Assembly: GCA_040752195.1 (NCBI GenBank)
Contig: JBFMFC010000004.1
Span: 62,001-126,000, forward strand
Origin: DSNY01 sp040752195
GTDB lineage: Bacteria > Pseudomonadota > Gammaproteobacteria > Burkholderiales > Burkholderiaceae_F
Length of the DNA stretch: 64,000 nucleotides
Direction of reading: 5' to 3'
Shown here: in pieces, positions 53,157 through 61,069 of the stretch
Position numbering within the stretch: the first letter of the stretch is position 1
How the letters are laid out: every line of letters begins with the position of its first letter
The notes under the pieces: model-generated
Seen by the model: only the letters and a program-made list of their open reading frames with translations
Told to the model about the DNA's origin: nothing
Database searches by the model: none
Made by a program: the position numbers and the translations under genes

Positions 53157-53915
53157 ATGCTGAGCCGTCTGCGCGAAGACATCGCGTGCATCCGCGAGCG
53201 CGACCCCGCGGCGCGATCGACCTGGGAGGTGCTGACCTGCTACCCGGGTCTGCACGCGCTGTGGTTTCACCGGATCGCGCATTGGTGCTGGACGCACGGT
53301 CTGCGCTGGCTCGGGCGCTTCATCTCGAACCTGTCGCGCTGGCTGACCGGAATCGAGATCCACCCGGGCGCGGTCATCGGCCGGCGGGTGTTCATCGATC
53401 ACGGCATGGGTGTGGTGATCGGCGAGACGGCCGAAGTCGGTGACGACTGCACCCTCTACCAGGGCGTCACGCTCGGCGGCACGTCGCTCACGCGCGGCGC
53501 CAAGCGTCATCCGACCCTCGGCCGCGGCGTGATCGTCAGCGCCGGTGCCAAGGTGCTGGGCGGCTTCACGGTCGGCGACGGCGCACGCATCGGTTCCAAC
53601 GCGGTCGTGTTGAAGGAGGTGCCGCCGGGAGCGACCGCGGTCGGCATTCCCGCGCGCATCCTGCAGCGTGGAGCGGACGCGCAACGCGAAGCGGCCGCCA
53701 ATCGGATGGGTTTCTCCGCCTACGGGCTGAACGCCGATGGCGGCGACCCGCTGGTCAAGGCGCTGCACGGTCTGATCGATCACGCCGCGCAGCAGCAGCG
53801 CGAGATCGAACGGCTCGTCGCCGCGCTCGAGCGACACGGCATCCCGCTGCCCGACGTGACTGCGGCCGCGCCGACGGTCGACCCGCAGCAGTTGAACAAG
53901 CTGGTCGACGAGTAG
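53157..53915 (+). CDS. cysE: Serine O-acetyltransferase
   Basis: Makes O-acetylserine for cysteine synthesis. The 252-residue product has the helical N-terminal part with YPGLHALWFHRIAHWCW, then the left-handed beta-helix with IEIHPGAVIGRRVFIDHGMG and GTSLTRGAKRHPTLG. The catalytic Asp/His pair lies in FIDHG. The last 60 residues after the helix (AAANRMGFSAYGLNADGGDP) are family-typical in betaproteobacteria. The start is placed at MLSRLREDIACI. Confidence 0.96.
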   Translation: MLSRLREDIACIRERDPAARSTWEVLTCYPGLHALWFHRIAHWCWTHGLRWLGRFISNLSRWLTGIEIHPGAVIGRRVFIDHGMGVVIGETAEVGDDCTLYQGVTLGGTSLTRGAKRHPTLGRGVIVSAGAKVLGGFTVGDGARIGSNAVVLKEVPPGATAVGIPARILQRGADAQREAAANRMGFSAYGLNADGGDPLVKALHGLIDHAAQQQREIERLVAALERHGIPLPDVTAAAPTVDPQQLNKLVDE

Positions 53916-53916
53916 C

Positions 53917-54723
53917 TCAGCCCGCCAGGTCGATCGCGCCAAGCCCGCGGGCCGTGCGAGCGACGTAGCCGCCGCGGGCGGGCGCGGCGTCGAAGTCCCA
54001 GTCAGGCAGAACCCAGCGCTCGGCGGTCCGGCCGTCGAGCGTCCAGCGATGCGCCGCCGGGCGGTGCGTGTGGCCGTGGATCATCGTCGTCACGCCGGCC
54101 GCACGCAGTGCGGTGTCGATCGCCGCGGGTGTCACGTCCATGATCTCCGTCGGCTTGGTTTTCTTGACGGACGCACTCGCGGCTCGCGCGGCGCCGATGA
54201 ACGCCCGCCGTTCGTCGAGCGGCTGCGCGAGAAAGCCGCGTTGCCAGTCCGGATCGCGCACCTGCGCGCGGAAGCGCTGATACTCGGTGTCGAGCGTGCA
54301 GTAGGCGTCGCCGTGCGCCAGCAGCACGGCGCCGTCGGGCAGCGTCGCGCGGGTCGGATCGGCGAGCAGCGCGGCATGCGCGGCGCGAGCAAAGCCGCGG
54401 CCCAGCAGAAGGTCGCGATTGCCGTGCATCACGAACACGGCCACGCCTTGACCGGCCAGCGCGCGCAGCGCCTCCGCCACCGTGCGACCGACGCCGGCAT
54501 CGAGATCGTCGTCGCCCGCCCAGTACTCGAACAGATCGCCGAGGATCACCAGCTCGCTGTGCGCCACAGCGACCTCGCGCGCGAAGCGCAGAAAGCGCCC
54601 GACCGTGGCCGGCTGCGCTTCGGACAGGTGCAGGTCCGAGATGAAGACCGGATCGTTCAGGGCGACGACGCCGGTGTCCGCGGCCAGCGCCGGGATCGGA
54701 TCGGCCGGCGGTTCCCCAGTCAC
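53917..54723 (-). CDS. lpxH: UDP-2,3-diacylglucosamine diphosphatase
   Basis: Lipid A pathway pyrophosphatase that releases lipid X at the inner membrane. The metallophosphatase motifs are FISDLHLSE, ILGDLFEYWAGDD, MHGNRDLLLG, LAHGDAYC and IHGHTHRPAAH. It is 268 residues, slightly longer than E. coli LpxH. The GTG start at 54723 overlaps the stop of the cyclophilin gene by 4 nt (GTGA), so translation is coupled. It converges with cysE, with 1 bp between the two ends. Confidence 0.95.
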   Translation of the reverse strand: MTGEPPADPIPALAADTGVVALNDPVFISDLHLSEAQPATVGRFLRFAREVAVAHSELVILGDLFEYWAGDDDLDAGVGRTVAEALRALAGQGVAVFVMHGNRDLLLGRGFARAAHAALLADPTRATLPDGAVLLAHGDAYCTLDTEYQRFRAQVRDPDWQRGFLAQPLDERRAFIGAARAASASVKKTKPTEIMDVTPAAIDTALRAAGVTTMIHGHTHRPAAHRWTLDGRTAERWVLPDWDFDAAPARGGYVARTARGLGAIDLAG

Positions 54724-55241
54724 TGGGCGACGATCTCGGCGCGCTCGATCAGGACTTCCTGTTCGGGCACGTCCTGATGCATGCCGTAGCGGATCGTGCG
54801 CACCGCCTTGATCCTGTCGACGACATCGGTGCCTTCGACGACGCGGCCGAACACGCAATAGCCCCAGCCCTGGACCGTCGGCGCGGTGTGGTTCAGGAAG
54901 TCGTTGTCGGCGACGTTGATGAAGAACTGCGCGGTCGCCGAGTGCGGGTCGGACGTGCGCGCCATCGCGATCGTGTACTTCTCGTTGCGCAGCCCGTTGG
55001 TCGCCTCGTTTTCGATCGGTGCTTCGGTCGGCTTCTGCCGCATCCCGCTCTCGAAGCCGCCGCCCTGGATCATGAAGCCGTTGATCACGCGGTGGAAGAT
55101 CGTGCCGTCGTAGTGGCCGCTCCGCACGTAGCCGAGGAAGTTCTCGACCGTCTGCGGCGCCTTGGCCGCGTTCAGTTCGATGGTGATGGCGCCGAAGCTG
55201 GTGTGCAGGCGGACGACGGGCCCTTCGGGATGGGGGTTCAC
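54720..55241 (-). CDS. ppiB: Cyclophilin-type peptidyl-prolyl isomerase, cytoplasmic
   Basis: 173-residue cyclophilin without a signal peptide. Active-site residues lie in YDGTIFHRVINGFMIQGGGF and ATAQFFINVADNDFLNHTA. It is the cytoplasmic member of a tandem pair. Its ATG overlaps the stop of the periplasmic cyclophilin gene by 4 nt, and its own stop overlaps the lpxH start by 4 nt. Confidence 0.95.
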   Translation of the reverse strand: MNPHPEGPVVRLHTSFGAITIELNAAKAPQTVENFLGYVRSGHYDGTIFHRVINGFMIQGGGFESGMRQKPTEAPIENEATNGLRNEKYTIAMARTSDPHSATAQFFINVADNDFLNHTAPTVQGWGYCVFGRVVEGTDVVDRIKAVRTIRYGMHQDVPEQEVLIERAEIVAQ

Positions 55242-55816
55242 TGGACGATCCTCGCCGAGCGGATCAGCACGGGTTTGGCGGGCACGTTCTGGTGCCCGCC
55301 CACGGAAGTCGTCGCGACGGCGCGGATCTTGTCGACGACGTCCATGCCTGCGACGACCTTTCCGAACACCGCGTAACCGTTGCCGTCCGGGTTCGGGTAG
55401 TCGAGTCGCGGGTTGTCGACGACGTTGATGAAGAACTGCGACGTCGCCGAATCGGGCACGCTCGTGCGCGCCATCGCGATCGTCCCGCGTTCGTTCTTCA
55501 GGCCGTTCTTGCTTTCGAGCGGGATCGGCGCCCGGGTCGGTTTCTGCTTCATGTCCGGCGTGAAGCCGCCGCCCTGGATCATGAAGCCGTCGATCACGCG
55601 GTGGAAGATCGTCCCGTCGTAATGCCCGCCTTTCACATACGCGAGAAAGTTCTCGACGCTCTTCGGCGCCTTCGCGGGATTCAGCTCGAGCGTGATGTCG
55701 CCTTCCGACGTCGACAGCACGACGCGGGGCGCAGCGGGCTGCGCGCCGGCGTCGACGGCGGCGACCGCCAGCAACGGGCCGAAGGCGAGGACGAGGATGC
55801 GGGTCAACGGGTTCAT
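55238..55816 (-). CDS. ppiA: Cyclophilin-type peptidyl-prolyl isomerase, periplasmic
   Basis: 192-residue cyclophilin with an N-terminal signal peptide (MNPLTRILVLAFGPLLAVAA, likely cleaved after DAGAQ). The catalytic strand YDGTIFHRVIDGFMIQGGGF is nearly the same as in the next gene. It helps fold periplasmic and outer-membrane proteins. It is 22 bp downstream of the TPR gene and coupled to ppiB by a 4-nt overlap. Confidence 0.94.
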   Translation of the reverse strand: MNPLTRILVLAFGPLLAVAAVDAGAQPAAPRVVLSTSEGDITLELNPAKAPKSVENFLAYVKGGHYDGTIFHRVIDGFMIQGGGFTPDMKQKPTRAPIPLESKNGLKNERGTIAMARTSVPDSATSQFFINVVDNPRLDYPNPDGNGYAVFGKVVAGMDVVDKIRAVATTSVGGHQNVPAKPVLIRSARIVQ

Positions 55817-55838
55817 CGGGGCTCCTTCGTAGGTGGCT

Positions 55839-56381
55839 TCAGCGCGCAGCGCGCAGTCTGGCGCCGATCTCCCGCGCCAGCGCCAGCTTGCGCGCGAGCG
55901 AAGCGTCGTTCGGGGCGAGCTTGGCGCCGCGCTGGTAGGCGTCGACGGCCAGCGCGATGTGCAGGTCGCCGAGGTTCTCGTACGCGGTCACGTAGTTCGG
56001 CTGCGCGTCGATCGCCCGCTGCAGCAGCGCACGCGCCTGCTCGTAGCGGCCCTGCGCGGCGAGCAGCACGGCAAGGTTGTTGTACGGCTCGGGCAGTTCG
56101 GGAAAGTCCTGGACCAGCGACTCGAATGCCGCGATCGCTTCGGCGGTCCTGCCCTGGTCGGCGAGGATCACGCCGCGCACGAAACGCACCTGCGCGTCGC
56201 GCGGCGACTTGGCGAGAAAGGCGTCGGCGCGCGCCAGCGCCGCTTCCAGCCGCTTTTCGCGCGCGAGCCGCGCGATCTCCTCGCGCTCGCTCGGCGGCGC
56301 CGCGACGGTCGGCGCCTGCGCCGCGGCCGTGCCGCCGATGGCGGCGAGCCAGGCGACGATCAGAAGGGCGCGCAGCGGCAT
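55839..56381 (-). CDS. TPR-repeat periplasmic protein
   Basis: 180-residue protein with a signal peptide (MPLRALLIVAWLAAIGGTAA) and then about four tetratricopeptide helices pairs (for example AQVRFVRGVILADQGRTAEA and PEPYNNLAVLLAAQGRYEQA). These usually form protein-interaction scaffolds. It heads the TPR-ppiA-ppiB-lpxH operon. The ATG at 56381 is the first start that gives a proper signal peptide; no Shine-Dalgarno is clear. Confidence 0.88.
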   Translation of the reverse strand: MPLRALLIVAWLAAIGGTAAAQAPTVAAPPSEREEIARLAREKRLEAALARADAFLAKSPRDAQVRFVRGVILADQGRTAEAIAAFESLVQDFPELPEPYNNLAVLLAAQGRYEQARALLQRAIDAQPNYVTAYENLGDLHIALAVDAYQRGAKLAPNDASLARKLALAREIGARLRAAR

Positions 56382-56418
56382 GCGATGGGGAGGGAAGCGT
56401 CGCGCGAACGCGATTGGA

Positions 56419-56424
56419 TATACT
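56419..56424 (+). promoter_or_regulatory. -10-like TATACT in the cysS direction
   Basis: GGATATACTGGCCGC lies 149 bp before the cysS ATG, in the divergent TPR/cysS region. It would give a leader of about 140 nt. The 191-bp region shows no obvious T-box-like structure. Confidence 0.35.
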
Positions 56425-56431
56425 GGCCGCG

Positions 56432-56437
56432 ATTCTA
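56432..56437 (-). promoter_or_regulatory. -10-like TAGAAT for the TPR-ppiA-ppiB-lpxH operon
   Basis: On the minus strand GTTAGAATCGCGGCC lies 50 bp before the TPR gene ATG. It is the same TAGAAT-CGC context as at dapA, scoA and cysE. Confidence 0.45.
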
Positions 56438-56572
56438 ACAACGCCCCTGCCGCACTCCGATCGACGATGTCAAGCCGGCGCTGTTGACCTTCCGTCATCG
56501 CTTCTTCGCCGCGCCGACCCATCGCGCGCTGCCCGCGCGGCAGCGCCCCCGCCGACGATCCGGGATGCCTCC

Positions 56573-57961
56573 ATGACGATTCAGATCTACAACACCCTCA
56601 CGCGCAGGCTCGACCCGCTCGAGCCGATCGAACCCGGCCACGTCAAGATGTACGTGTGCGGTATGACGGTGTACGACTACTGCCACCTGGGTCACGGCCG
56701 CACTTTCGCGGCGTTCGACATCGTCGTGCGCTGGTTGCGTGCGCGCGGCTACCGCGTGACCTACGTGCGCAACATCACCGACGTCGACGACAAGATCATC
56801 CGCCGCGCGGCTGAAAACGGCGAAACGACGACCGCGCTGACCGAGCGCTTCATCCGCGCGATGCACGAGGACTTCGCCGCCTTGGGCTTCGTGCCGCCCG
56901 ACCTCGAACCGCGCGCCACGCAGTTCGTTCCGCAGATGCTCGGCCTGATCGAGCTGCTCGAAAAGAAGGATCTCGCGTATACGGCCGAGGACGGCGACGT
57001 GAACTTCGCGGTGCGTCGTTTCCCCGGCTACGGAAAGCTGTCGGGCAAGTCGCTCGACGAGCTGCGCGCCGGCGAGCGCGTCGCCGTCGATCAGGCCAAG
57101 CGCGATCCGCTCGACTTCGTGCTGTGGAAGCACGCCAGGCCGGGCGAACCGCAGTGGCCGTCGAGATGGGGGCCGGGTCGCCCCGGCTGGCACATCGAGT
57201 GCTCGGCGATGGCCACCGCCACGCTCGGCCGCACGATCGACATCCACGGCGGCGGTCCCGACCTCGTCTTTCCGCACCACGAAAACGAGATCGCGCAGAG
57301 CGAAGGCGCGTTCGGCCAGCCGTTCGCCAGGATCTGGATGCATGCCGGCGCCCTGCGCGTCGGCGAAGAGAAGATGTCGAAGTCGCTCGGCAACTTCTGG
57401 ACGATCCGCGATGCGCTGGCCAAGTACACGCGCCAGTACGGCGATGGCGCTGCCGAAGTCCTGCGCTTTTTCCTGATCCGCTCGCACTATCGCAGCCAGA
57501 TCGCCTTCACCGAGAGCCTGATCGTCGAGGCGCGGAGCGCGTTGGCGCGCCTGTACACCGCGCTGCGCGACACGCCGCCCGCGGCGGGCGACGTCGACTG
57601 GGACGAGCCGCACGCGCGGCGTTTCGCCGCGGCGATGGACGACGACTTCAACACCGCGGTCGCGGTGTCGGTGCTGTTCGAGCTGGCCAACGAAGTCAAC
57701 CGGACGAAGTCGGCCGGGCTCGCACGCCAGCTGCGCGCGTTGGGCGGTGTGCTCGGGCTGCTGCAGCGCGACCCGAACGAGTACCTGCAAGGCCGCGAGA
57801 CCGACGACGAAGCGGCGCGGATCGAAGCTCAGATCGCGCTGCGCGCCGCCGCCAAGAAGGCGAAGAACTACGCCGAAGCCGACCGCATCCGCGCCGAGCT
57901 GCTCGCGCAAGGCATCGTGCTCGAGGACGGGCCGAACGGGACGACGTGGCGGCGACTGTAA
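56573..57961 (+). CDS. cysS: Cysteinyl-tRNA synthetase
   Basis: Charges tRNA-Cys. The 462-residue product has the zinc/HIGH region MYVCGMTVYDYCHLGHGRT (HLGH), the second zinc site in GWHIECSAMA, and EKMSKSLGNF as KMSKS. The anticodon domain ends in EAQIALRAAAKKAKNYAEAD. Length matches E. coli. The DNA glycosylase gene starts right after its stop codon (TAA-ATG). Confidence 0.98.
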   Translation: MTIQIYNTLTRRLDPLEPIEPGHVKMYVCGMTVYDYCHLGHGRTFAAFDIVVRWLRARGYRVTYVRNITDVDDKIIRRAAENGETTTALTERFIRAMHEDFAALGFVPPDLEPRATQFVPQMLGLIELLEKKDLAYTAEDGDVNFAVRRFPGYGKLSGKSLDELRAGERVAVDQAKRDPLDFVLWKHARPGEPQWPSRWGPGRPGWHIECSAMATATLGRTIDIHGGGPDLVFPHHENEIAQSEGAFGQPFARIWMHAGALRVGEEKMSKSLGNFWTIRDALAKYTRQYGDGAAEVLRFFLIRSHYRSQIAFTESLIVEARSALARLYTALRDTPPAAGDVDWDEPHARRFAAAMDDDFNTAVAVSVLFELANEVNRTKSAGLARQLRALGGVLGLLQRDPNEYLQGRETDDEAARIEAQIALRAAAKKAKNYAEADRIRAELLAQGIVLEDGPNGTTWRRL

Positions 57962-58603
57962 ATGGCGGCGCCCGCGTACTGGTCCACAGCCAAACGCGCG
58001 CTGGCGCGTGCCGATGCGACGCTCGCGCGGATCATCCGCCGCCATCCGCGCGTCGCGCTCGTTTCGCGCGGCGACGCGTTCGCCACGCTGGCGCGCTCGA
58101 TCGTCGGCCAGCAGATCTCGGTCAAGGCGGCCGATGCGGTGTGGGGCCGGCTGGTCAACGCGTGCGAGACGCTGACGCCGCGCGCCGTGCTGCGCAGGCG
58201 CGCAACGACCTTGCGCGCGTGCGGGCTGTCCGCGCGCAAGGTCGAATACCTGCGCGACCTCGCTGAACACTTCGCGACCGGCCGCGTCGACCCGCGCCGG
58301 CTCGAGTCGATGGACGACGAGGAAGTCATCGAGTGCCTGACCGACATCCGCGGCATCGGTCGCTGGACAGCCGAGATGTTTTTGATCTTTAATCTGCTGC
58401 GCCCGGACGTACTGCCGCTCGACGACCTCGGGCTGCTCAAGGCGATCAGCCTGAACTATCTGGACGGCGAACCGACACAGGCGCTTCTCAGGCGCGAGGG
58501 CAGGGCGCGGATCGAGCGGCTCGCGGCGCCCTGGGCGCCGTGGCGCAGCGTCGCGACGTGGTACCTCTGGCGCAGCCTCGATCCGGTTCCGGTGGAGTAC
58601 TGA
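57962..58603 (+). CDS. DNA-3-methyladenine glycosylase, HhH-GPD superfamily
   Basis: 213-residue base-excision repair glycosylase of the AlkA/HhH-GPD fold, with IVGQQISVKAADAVWGRL, the helix-hairpin-helix LTDIRGIGRWTAEMFLI (about residues 125-141) and the catalytic aspartate in VLPLDDLGLLKA. It would remove alkylated purines. It lacks the AlkA N-terminal domain and the FeS cluster of Nth/MutY. It is joined to cysS and overlaps the accA ATG by 1 nt. Confidence 0.93.
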   Translation: MAAPAYWSTAKRALARADATLARIIRRHPRVALVSRGDAFATLARSIVGQQISVKAADAVWGRLVNACETLTPRAVLRRRATTLRACGLSARKVEYLRDLAEHFATGRVDPRRLESMDDEEVIECLTDIRGIGRWTAEMFLIFNLLRPDVLPLDDLGLLKAISLNYLDGEPTQALLRREGRARIERLAAPWAPWRSVATWYLWRSLDPVPVEY

Positions 58604-59577
58604 TGTCAAAGACGACCTTTCTGGACTTCGAACAGCCGATCGCGGAACTCGAGACCAAGATCGAGGAACTGCGCTTCGTCCAGGACGACTCCGCGGTCGA
58701 CATCTCGGAGGAGATCGAGCGGCTGCAGAAAAAGAGCCAGGCGCTGCTGAAGGACATCTACGCGAAGCTCACGCCCTGGCAGGTCGCGCAGCTGGCGCGC
58801 CATCCGCAGCGGCCGTACACGCTCGACTACGTCAACGACATCTTCACCGACTTTCACGAACTGCATGGCGACCGCCACTTCGCCGACGACCTGTCGATCG
58901 TCGGCGGAATGGCGCGCTTCAACGGGCAACCGGTGATGGTGCTCGGCCACCAGAAGGGGCGCGACACCAAGGAGCGCACGCTGCGCAACTTCGGCATGAC
59001 CAAGCCCGAGGGATACCGCAAGGCGCTGCGGCTGATGAAGCTCGCCGAGAAGTTCGGTTTGCCGATCTTCACTTTCGTCGATACGCCGGGCGCGTATCCG
59101 GGCATCGACGCCGAGGAGCGCGGACAGTCGGAGGCGATCGGCCACAACCTGTACGCGATGTCGCAACTGAAGGTGCCGATCATCGCGACAATCATCGGCG
59201 AAGGCGGCTCGGGCGGAGCGCTCGCGATCGCGGTGGCCGACCACGTGCTGATGCTGCAGTACGCGACGTACTCGGTCATCTCGCCCGAAGGCTGCGCATC
59301 GATCCTGTGGAAGAGCGCGACCAAAGCACCGGAGGCGGCCGAGGCGCTCGGTCTCACCGCACACCGTCTCAAGGCACTCGGGCTGATCGACAAGATCGTG
59401 TCCGAACCGCTCGGCGGCGCGCACCGCGATCCCAAGCAGATGTGCGCGCTGCTCAAGCGCGCGCTCGGCGACAGCCTGCGGCAGTTCCAGGGCATGAAGA
59501 CCAGGGAGCTGCTCGCTGCGCGCCATACCCGTCTGCTGGGCTATGGCAAGTTCAAGGAAACGACTCCCGAAAGCTGA
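58603..59577 (+). CDS. accA: Acetyl-CoA carboxylase carboxyltransferase subunit alpha
   Basis: Alpha subunit of the carboxyltransferase that makes malonyl-CoA for fatty acid synthesis. It is 324 residues. Markers are FLDFEQPIAELETKIEEL at the N-terminus, IIGEGGSGGALAIAVADHVL, and SVISPEGCASILWKSATKAP. The ATG overlaps the glycosylase stop (TGATG), so it is coupled to DNA repair gene expression by position only. tilS starts inside its 3' end. Confidence 0.98.
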   Translation: MSKTTFLDFEQPIAELETKIEELRFVQDDSAVDISEEIERLQKKSQALLKDIYAKLTPWQVAQLARHPQRPYTLDYVNDIFTDFHELHGDRHFADDLSIVGGMARFNGQPVMVLGHQKGRDTKERTLRNFGMTKPEGYRKALRLMKLAEKFGLPIFTFVDTPGAYPGIDAEERGQSEAIGHNLYAMSQLKVPIIATIIGEGGSGGALAIAVADHVLMLQYATYSVISPEGCASILWKSATKAPEAAEALGLTAHRLKALGLIDKIVSEPLGGAHRDPKQMCALLKRALGDSLRQFQGMKTRELLAARHTRLLGYGKFKETTPES

Positions 59578-60985
59578 TCCGCTCGAGCACGAACTGCTCG
59601 ACGCGTTGCGCGCTGCGCTCGCCGCGCGGCCGGCGGAGGCCGCCCTGCGGCGCGATCAGGGCGCGGCGCGGCGTGACGGTCCGCTGCTCGTCGCCTACAG
59701 CGGCGGGCGCGACTCGACGGTGTTGCTGGACCTCGCGCGCCGCCTGCGCGACGCGCGAACGCCGGGCTGGCGCAAGCTGTTCGCCGTACATGTCCACCAT
59801 GGCCTGCTGCCGCAGGCCGACGACTGGGCCGCGCACTGCGAACGCGTGTGCAGCGAATGGCGCATTCCCTGCGACGTGCGGCGCGCCAACGTGGCGCGCG
59901 GCAGCCGCGGAATCGAAGCCGCCGCCCGCGACGCGCGCTACGCGGCGCTCGCGGCCGCGGCGCGCGAGCACGGCGCGAGACTCGTGCTGACCGCGCACCA
60001 CCTCGACGATCGCATCGAGACCTTCCTGTTGCAGTGGCTGCGCGGCGCCGGCGTCGACGGGCTGGCGGCGATGCCGCCGAGCCGTGCATTCGGTGCCGGA
60101 CTGACGCTGCTGCGCCCGCTGCTGGACGTCTCGCGCGAGCAGATCGACCGCTATGCGCGCGCGCGCGGACTGCCCTTCGTCGAGGATCCGAGCAACGCCG
60201 ACACCAGGCTCGCACGCAACGCGTTGCGTGCGCGCGTTCTGCCCGAACTGGAAGCGATCCGCGGCGGCTTCCGGCGGGCGGCGGCCCGTTCGATCGAACT
60301 CGTCGCCGATGCCGCCGACGTTCTGCGCGACCTTGCTTCGGCCGACCTGGCGGCGTGCGCCGATGGCGCACCGAGCGGAATGCTGCGGCTGGACCGGCTC
60401 GCGGCGCTCGCACCGGCGCGTCGCGCGCTGGTCGTGCGCGAGTGGCTGGCGGTCGCTGGGCTGGAAGCGCCGTCGCGCGCGCGGCTCGGCGAGATCGTCG
60501 ATCAGGCGCTCAACGCGCGCGGTGACGCGCGGCTGCTGGTGCGCATTGCCGACCGCGAAGTGCGCCGGCATCGCGGCCTGCTGCTGCTGCGCCCGGCCGC
60601 TGCGCCGCTGCGCCGCCACGTGCCGATCCGCTGGCAGGGCGAACGCGAGATCGTGGTGCCCGAATGGGGCGGCGTGCTGCGATTCGAACCGACCGGCGAA
60701 CAGGGCTTCGACGCGGACTGGCTGCGCGCCGCGGCGCTCGAAGTGCGCGGCCGCGGCGGCGGGGAGCGCTTCAAGCCGCATCCGACGCGGCCGTCGAAGA
60801 CGCTGAAACGGCTGTTCCAGGAGGCCGGCGTCGCCGAGTTCGAGCGCGCGTCGCTGCCGCTCGTATGGCGCGGCGACGACTTGATCTATGTCGCCGGGCT
60901 CGGCCCCGATGCGCGGATGATCGACACGGGCGGCGAACGCGTGCGGCTCGACTGGCGACCCGACGCCACCCTGCTCGGCGACTGA
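59543..60985 (+). CDS. tilS: tRNA(Ile)-lysidine synthase
   Basis: Converts the anticodon C34 of tRNA-Ile(CAU) to lysidine. The 480-residue product has the PP-loop LLVAYSGGRDSTVLLDL (about residues 47-63), LTAHHLDDRIETFLLQ, and C-terminal TilS domains ending with TRPSKTLKRLFQEAGV and VAGLGPDARM. The start at 59543 overlaps accA by 35 nt. No later ATG exists before the PP-loop, so the overlap is probably real. Confidence 0.94.
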   Translation: MASSRKRLPKADPLEHELLDALRAALAARPAEAALRRDQGAARRDGPLLVAYSGGRDSTVLLDLARRLRDARTPGWRKLFAVHVHHGLLPQADDWAAHCERVCSEWRIPCDVRRANVARGSRGIEAAARDARYAALAAAAREHGARLVLTAHHLDDRIETFLLQWLRGAGVDGLAAMPPSRAFGAGLTLLRPLLDVSREQIDRYARARGLPFVEDPSNADTRLARNALRARVLPELEAIRGGFRRAAARSIELVADAADVLRDLASADLAACADGAPSGMLRLDRLAALAPARRALVVREWLAVAGLEAPSRARLGEIVDQALNARGDARLLVRIADREVRRHRGLLLLRPAAAPLRRHVPIRWQGEREIVVPEWGGVLRFEPTGEQGFDADWLRAAALEVRGRGGGERFKPHPTRPSKTLKRLFQEAGVAEFERASLPLVWRGDDLIYVAGLGPDARMIDTGGERVRLDWRPDATLLGD

Positions 60986-61017
60986 CGCGGCGGACCGGTC
61001 GGCAGCGGCGCCGGCCC

Positions 61018-61023
61018 TATAAT
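61018..61023 (+). promoter_or_regulatory. Perfect -10 TATAAT upstream of lysC
   Basis: CCTATAATCCGCCGC lies 46 bp before the lysC ATG, after tilS. The -35 region has no TTGACA-like match. Confidence 0.55.
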
Positions 61024-61069
61024 CCGCCGCTTTTCGCCGCATCGGATTGGCGGCAATCACCCAGCGATC

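Noticed and set aside
56382..56572. T-box or other riboswitch in the cysS leader
   Set aside because: No T-box sequence, specifier loop or terminator/antiterminator pair is visible in the 191-bp region, and T-boxes are not expected in betaproteobacteria.
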